Below are positions 59,090-64,000 of a DNA stretch of 64,000 nt, one piece after another. Source of the DNA: Dactylonectria macrodidyma (lineage: Eukaryota > Ascomycota > Sordariomycetes > Hypocreales > Nectriaceae). The stretch is from assembly GCA_020744425.1 (NCBI GenBank), contig JAGMUV010000003.1, positions 1,178,001 to 1,242,000 on the forward strand, in the 5' to 3' direction. Positions within the stretch are counted from its first letter, which is position 1. Every line of letters begins with the position of its first letter. The position numbers were made by a program, and so were the translations under genes. The notes under the pieces are model-generated. The model searched no databases, was not told the origin of the DNA, and saw only the letters and a list, made by a program, of their open reading frames with translations.

Positions 59090-59876
59090 GACAATTTTTC
59101 TCTCCCCTGTTAAAGCCTCGAATACAGACAGCTTCTTCAGTGTTGAAAATGGGAGCAATCTGTTTTGATGTAATCGGTGGTTTCCCGTTGCCTGAGTGAG
59201 TGACTAACTCGCCGACTAAAATTTGACGTTGAGTTCTCCAACTTTCAGTGGGTGGCCAAAATCCTATTGGGCGACGACAACTCGTCTACACATCAGCACA
59301 TAGATCGACGACGATCTAAAACTATAGCCTCTGGTTTGCTGGAATTGATATTGCAAGGTGAGAATTGCCATCACCTCTTTTCCAGTATTCTTGATTTTCT
59401 TGTGCTTAGCCTCTAATTTGGGTATGATGGCACCAGAGATGGACTTTGATCTGTATCGATCCATGTTTATTATCTTCTATGAGTATCCATTTCTATTTGA
59501 GGATTCCATCTCTTAAATTAGATAGGGTAAAACCTCGAGCATTGACAGCCAATAACCATATACTCCTGTTGTTTCCATTCCAACGCCCTTTAAGGAAGCC
59601 CCCAAAACTGCAAGCACAAAGTAAAAGAAGGGAAATCCGCTCAACAGAACAGTTCTCCATTCAAACAAACAACGCTTTTAGACCCAAGACCTAGAAACAA
59701 ACCAAAAACTCCTGGCCGCTCGCTGGCTTACGCTGATATACCAGGAAAATTCGCCTAGTCAGATGCCGTCAAATGGTCTTCTGCCATGGTGCAGAGACAG
59801 GTAACCACATCGCAGGTGGTGTGTGTCGCAAATCCTACCCTTGAGCTACCTTTTCAACGCCGTTTTAATCAGAGTC
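59090..59876. other. Intergenic, CNS1 promoter and MFS 3' flank
   Basis: No supported gene; short frames only. A/T-rich in the middle. Confidence 0.6.
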
Positions 59877-61604
59877 TTAGATCGGCACTTCGGTAACAGT
59901 AACAGTGGTGACTTGTTTGCGGTGCGCAGTTCCGTGTTCCTCGGAAAGTCCGTCATTCTGCACTCGTGGCACCCAGAAACATTGGACAGCGCCTATAACA
60001 GCAATAACAGCACTGCCATACCATGACAGCGCGGAGCATTCAGTTTTAGTGCCGAGAGTATACAGAACGCCAGAAATAGGAGGAGAGATCATGCGGCATG
60101 CGGCAGCCGCGCTGGCAGCTAATCCATTGACCTTTCCTAGGGCGCTTGGGTGAGGGGTTGCCTCCTTGATGAGGATCATGAGGAGAGGGTAAAGAATGAT
60201 GGTAACGAGGTTTCGAATCGCGAGACAGAGGTAAATTGCGGGATAGAGGTGAGATTGAGGGACGAGAAGGAGCATGGGCATGATGATGTAGGCGACAGGA
60301 TGCATGACTGCAATCGCGAGGAATAGTCGGTAAGTGCCGAGTCTGTTTGCTGCCCATGGAAAGATGATGCCCTGCACGATCAAGGCGATACCTCCATCGA
60401 CTGCCATGATCATTCCCACGTTACGTAGAGACAAACCCAAGCCGCCAGGAGAGTAGAAGGGGAATGGTAGATGTGCTTTCGCCGCTTGGAATACAGCAAC
60501 ACGGCCGTCTTCGAAAAATATGGGCAACAGATGATCATAGCTCATTGAATGATAGGTGAAGATGCACAAGGACACGATGAAGCCGACAACTCTCTTGTTC
60601 CATATCGTGGGTGGGGGGGACGGAGTGTCCTTTTCATTCAGAGACACGTCCCAGACTTCTTCCGAGCTTTCCATAGTCCCATAAGCATCAGGTTGAGAGA
60701 CGCTTGTTGAAGGGCACTGCGAGAGGCCTGCGGGAATCAAAGGGGTTTCTTCAGAAGGAAGGCAAATAATGGGCTGAGTTTTCTGCGATCGCAGCTGTGG
60801 ATGTGTCTCTTCGAGTAGGAAGAAGCCCAGAATAATGCTCAGGAGGAGCAGGCCGGCGCAGATCAGATTGGGAAGCAGGTACGGGAATCGCGCAAACAGA
60901 CTGCCAACTGGGAACGCCTTGGGCCACGTCTCATGAGGATTAGCAAACATACCGCCAATTGAGGGGCCAATGATTGTGCCAACGCTCCAAACAAAGGGCA
61001 TGATGGAGAATGCTCTTGCTGTGTATTGTTAGCTGGGCCACCTGGTGAAGGCCGGGTCTGCCCTGTGGGGGCAAACTCACGTTCGTGCTCTGGCCTGATG
61101 ACAATTTCGCCAACCATTGTCTGGATGACACCAATATTCCCGTTCAGCATACCACCAAGCGCTCTGCCAAACAACGCAACCCAAAAGTTGGGAGCAACTC
61201 CCACCATGATCATGCTGAGCATTGTACCGACACACCCCAGCATCAAAACAGGCTTCCGACCGATTCGATCCGACAAGCCGCCCCAGTACATGCCCATAGC
61301 GGCCTCGGCAAGCGAAAAAGCCGATATGAGGAGGCCGGAATAGAACGAAGCATGGTGTTCATCGCCAATCTGGAAATCCTTGACCAATGCCCAAGCGTAG
61401 GGGAAAATAGATGTGAGGGCAACTGGCTCCGCCAATCGAACAATGGCTGCGCAAGTAAAAGGTTAGCTAATTCTGCGATAGCGCACCAATCGTATACTCG
61501 AGTAAAAATAGTATATTCGAGGAAAGTAGCTTACCAAGGAGAAATAATTGCATTACCGGAAAGCCGTCCGGATTCCGGTCACGAGATTGGCTGAGAAGAG
61601 CCAT
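59877..61604 (-). CDS. MFS transporter, DHA1 type, ZIF-like
   Basis: Exons 61604-61535, 61446-61081 and 61018-59877; 525 residues. The start reads MALLSQSRDRNPDGFPVMQL and enters the first span across intron 1 (AIVRLAEPVALTSIFPYAWA). The loop between spans 2 and 3 carries MFS motif A, GGLSDRIGRKPVLMLG. Span 4-5 has GRALGGMLNGNIGVIQTMVG, and PEHEPRAFSIMPFVWSVGTI crosses intron 2. A hydrophilic central loop of about 110 residues separates the two six-span halves. The style matches the fungal relatives of plant ZINC-INDUCED FACILITATOR proteins and yeast YCR023C, drug:H+ antiporter-like carriers of unknown substrate, in the plasma or vacuolar membrane. No biosynthetic genes adjoin it, so a cluster role is not indicated. 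Confidence 0.9.
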
Positions 61605-64000
61605 GTTCCCTTTCCACGAGCCTGATGCCGGCGAAGAAAATGTTTCTTCAAGGGGATGTTTTGGCGCCTTGTTATGAGTATAGCTTTTCAATGGCAATGA
61701 CTGGTGGCTGGGAGATGGTATCCGAAGACCTGATGTCTTGGTATTCCGACGGCTGACGAGGACAGCACGGTGAAGCCCAAGGGGACTTGATCAGCGTGAT
61801 GCAAAAGAAGGCTCCAGATGCATACACCAGGCGCAATGAGAAGCTGACCGAGGCAAGAATGGGTGATGGCGGGAGATGTTTGCGAGTGAGACAGAAGAGA
61901 AGGAGGAGGGGAGGAGGTTATACTTGGCTTGCGGGCAGCCAAAGCCTTTCAGGTTGTAAGCGCATCAAGGCAGAGTGGAGTCACCAAACTTTGCCAGGCC
62001 CGGAACGGCTCTGATAAGAACCTTGAGGCATGAAGCGCCCATGGTTTGCAGGAGGGGGAGGTGGCAATATTACGGCCTAATTCATGCATAGAGAGTTCAT
62101 GGAAAGGTCTATGCTGGGAACAGAACATGCTAATGCGCCTGGAGTAGTGGGACACGCGACAGGCGCAGCTCAGCTGAGACAAGGGCTGGACGAGGAGAGT
62201 ATTGGTCAAGCACTCGAATGGCAGATGGGATCGGAAGAGCCGGCCATGCACATACGCACTCACTAGGTAGGCTCGCTGATAACACCAATTCCTGGCAGGC
62301 CAAGAAGAAGGGGTGCGAGGAGGGGGGTTTTCGCAGTACTCGTTCCATGTGTGTTCGTTTCCGTGAATCACAAGGGAGAGACACCTCTTAGAACTAAACT
62401 TGCCGCTGCCCCCGCTGCTTGACTTGATCGCATGCTACGAGATGCCTCGTGATGCGATTTTTTTTTATACCCTAGTCGCATGTTTTCGGATCATCGCAAG
62501 CACGGAACATCGGAGGTCAGTCGGACAGTTGTCCTAGGCAGCTCGCGAGACTAGATGGAGCCGACGAGGCTCGTCTTCACCAAAGGACTCCGCAAAGCCC
62601 CCCTGATGGCATCGTCCGCCTCCCCGCTTACTAGGACGCAGGCAATACAAGCGGCTCCCGCCCCAGCTTTCTTGCAAGACATGGCCTCGCCAGACCTGCA
62701 TGGTTCCGGTCTGGATTCTGCATGCAGCTTCATTCTGGAAAACGGTAAAACGTGATTGGTCGGCAACGGGCAACGATGCTCGTGTGAATGTGGCTTGTGC
62801 GCACCAGAATGCCGATTTGAGGTGGGTCTCTCTACTAGGCTATGCTTATATCCAATATCAAAAACAAGCGGTGAGGCGTGATTGGGCAAGTGCTACCAGA
62901 GCTAGCAGTCGACACCTTGGAAGAAAAATTTACCAATGCGCCAACCTAGACTAAATATCGGAGCCGACAACGGCTGCCGTGCCTTCGTGCCTTATCCATC
63001 CTCCGTCTTCAGCATTCATCTCGTAACATCAACCTCGACGACCTGGCCGCCCTTTGCCATATTGGGAAATCTGGCCGGGAGGGGGAGCTTGGTGGTGCGA
63101 TATGCACTCGCTGATTTCCGAGCACGATCCTCTCGTGTGACACAGGTTCGGCCTTTCAAATCTGTCGGTCGGTCAACCCCAGGGCGGCCCATTGCCATCC
63201 CAACGTCTTCCGCATGGTTGCAACTGCCCAGTGGGTAGATACCAATGAGAGCACGCCATCCGCTACCTATCGCCCCGTTATCTTGGGTTGTAAACCCTAT
63301 TTTGAACACATTGACCGTCATCAGCACCTCCAAGATAGGTATGAATGCGGCTCGGCAGAGACATCTGCAACCAGTCGCACGGCCTCAGATGCATCACGCT
63401 AAGCACGCCGGGTGTTGTCGAAGCCTTGGAGGGTGGATGGTTATCCAGCAGGGAAATTTGCCTCCACTGCTCCCACTTGCAAATCCTCCATCCAACAGCC
63501 CAATAGCCCTGCGCTCTTGACAGTGACATCGCCCGAAGACCGGAACACCATGGCCTGAACTAGACCTGGTCGGGTGGTCGCAACCGTCATCGCGATGTTG
63601 GCTGGCGGCTTAATTGGTGGTTGTCTGTGCGCCCGTGCATATGCACCGTTTGCACGCTTGCATAATGCCCGCCCCCTCAACCTTTCGGATTCATCCGCCT
63701 CCCCCTCTCCCCCTCAGATTTCATACCTTCTCTCGTTCCATCGCGCATTCCCTTCATCATGCATTCATCAAGACACAGTATTCAGTGTATTTCTCGATCG
63801 GCATCGAATCGTATCATCTCGGAAAACGGAAGAGCTTACATCAATCTTTTCCCGGTCCAATGTCCCGGGCCGTTCAACCGGATGGAAACACCAAGAGTTG
63901 TATCAACAACCTGCTTATCTCGCAGCTTGCCTCGGTTCCAGCCTTGAACTGACGCCGCTAGCAAGTAACCACCCGGAGACATCAGCAGGCACCGGGGCAA
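61605..64000. other. Gene-poor right end
   Basis: Promoter of the MFS gene followed by about 2 kb without a supported frame. A plus-strand frame beginning at 63759 might be the start of something continuing past the window, but it stops at 63947 and has no recognisable motif. A T run lies near 62458. Confidence 0.5.

Noticed and set aside
62551..62889. 112-codon minus-strand frame
   Set aside because: Composition resembles non-coding sequence, and no domain or splice support was seen.
63614..63952. Overlapping frames near the right end
   Set aside because: Both stop before the window edge and neither has a recognisable motif. There is too little evidence for a truncated gene.

Overview
The window is nuclear DNA of a filamentous ascomycete, most likely a member of the Sordariomycetes. 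Evidence: genes lie on both strands with short introns of about 49-60 bp (GTRNGT donors, CTAAC-type branch points), and the proteins are typical of filamentous fungi (an Xbp1-like APSES factor, a fungal TRP channel of the Yvc1 type, a DUF3632 protein, DASH subunit Ask1). The genus cannot be read from the sequence. All gene models were built by eye from open frames plus splice signals; joins were accepted only when the phase closed and the family sequence continued across the junction.

Layout. 0.5-9.1 kb is a dense housekeeping block: RRN5-like Pol I activator (+), EAF7 of NuA4 (-), a Spc97/Spc98 gamma-tubulin complex subunit (+) and ASK1 (+). A 95-codon unknown gene (-) and BMS1 (+) share a 1.8 kb spacer at 9.8-11.6 kb. 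A reticulon gene (-) lies at 16-17.3 kb and a large TBC Rab-GAP gene (-) at 19.9-23.3 kb. From 23.3 to 34.7 kb the DNA is gene-poor: it holds a decayed open frame of unknown origin (25.2-26.1 kb), a DUF3632 gene (-) and a doubtful proline-rich gene with a GC-AG intron. From 34.7 kb the genes are again conserved: YVC1 (+), a 71-residue single-span membrane protein (-), a 938-residue fungal protein with acidic repeats (+), TAP42 (-), TOP2 (-), an Xbp1-type APSES gene (+), CNS1 (-) and a DHA1/ZIF-like MFS transporter (-). The last 2.4 kb shows no convincing gene.

Function. The conserved genes fall into three themes: rRNA synthesis and ribosome assembly (RRN5-like, BMS1), chromosome and microtubule mechanics (GCP subunit, ASK1, TOP2, EAF7), and growth signalling or proteostasis (TAP42, CNS1). 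Promoter motifs seem to follow these groups. MluI-type ACGCG boxes lie in front of ASK1, TOP2 and the EAF7/GCP divergent promoter. CGATAA/TTATCG elements, partly palindromic, lie in front of RRN5, BMS1 and TAP42. I found no convincing tRNA or rRNA gene, CRISPR array or intact transposon. The most puzzling object is the decayed frame at 25.2-26.1 kb.
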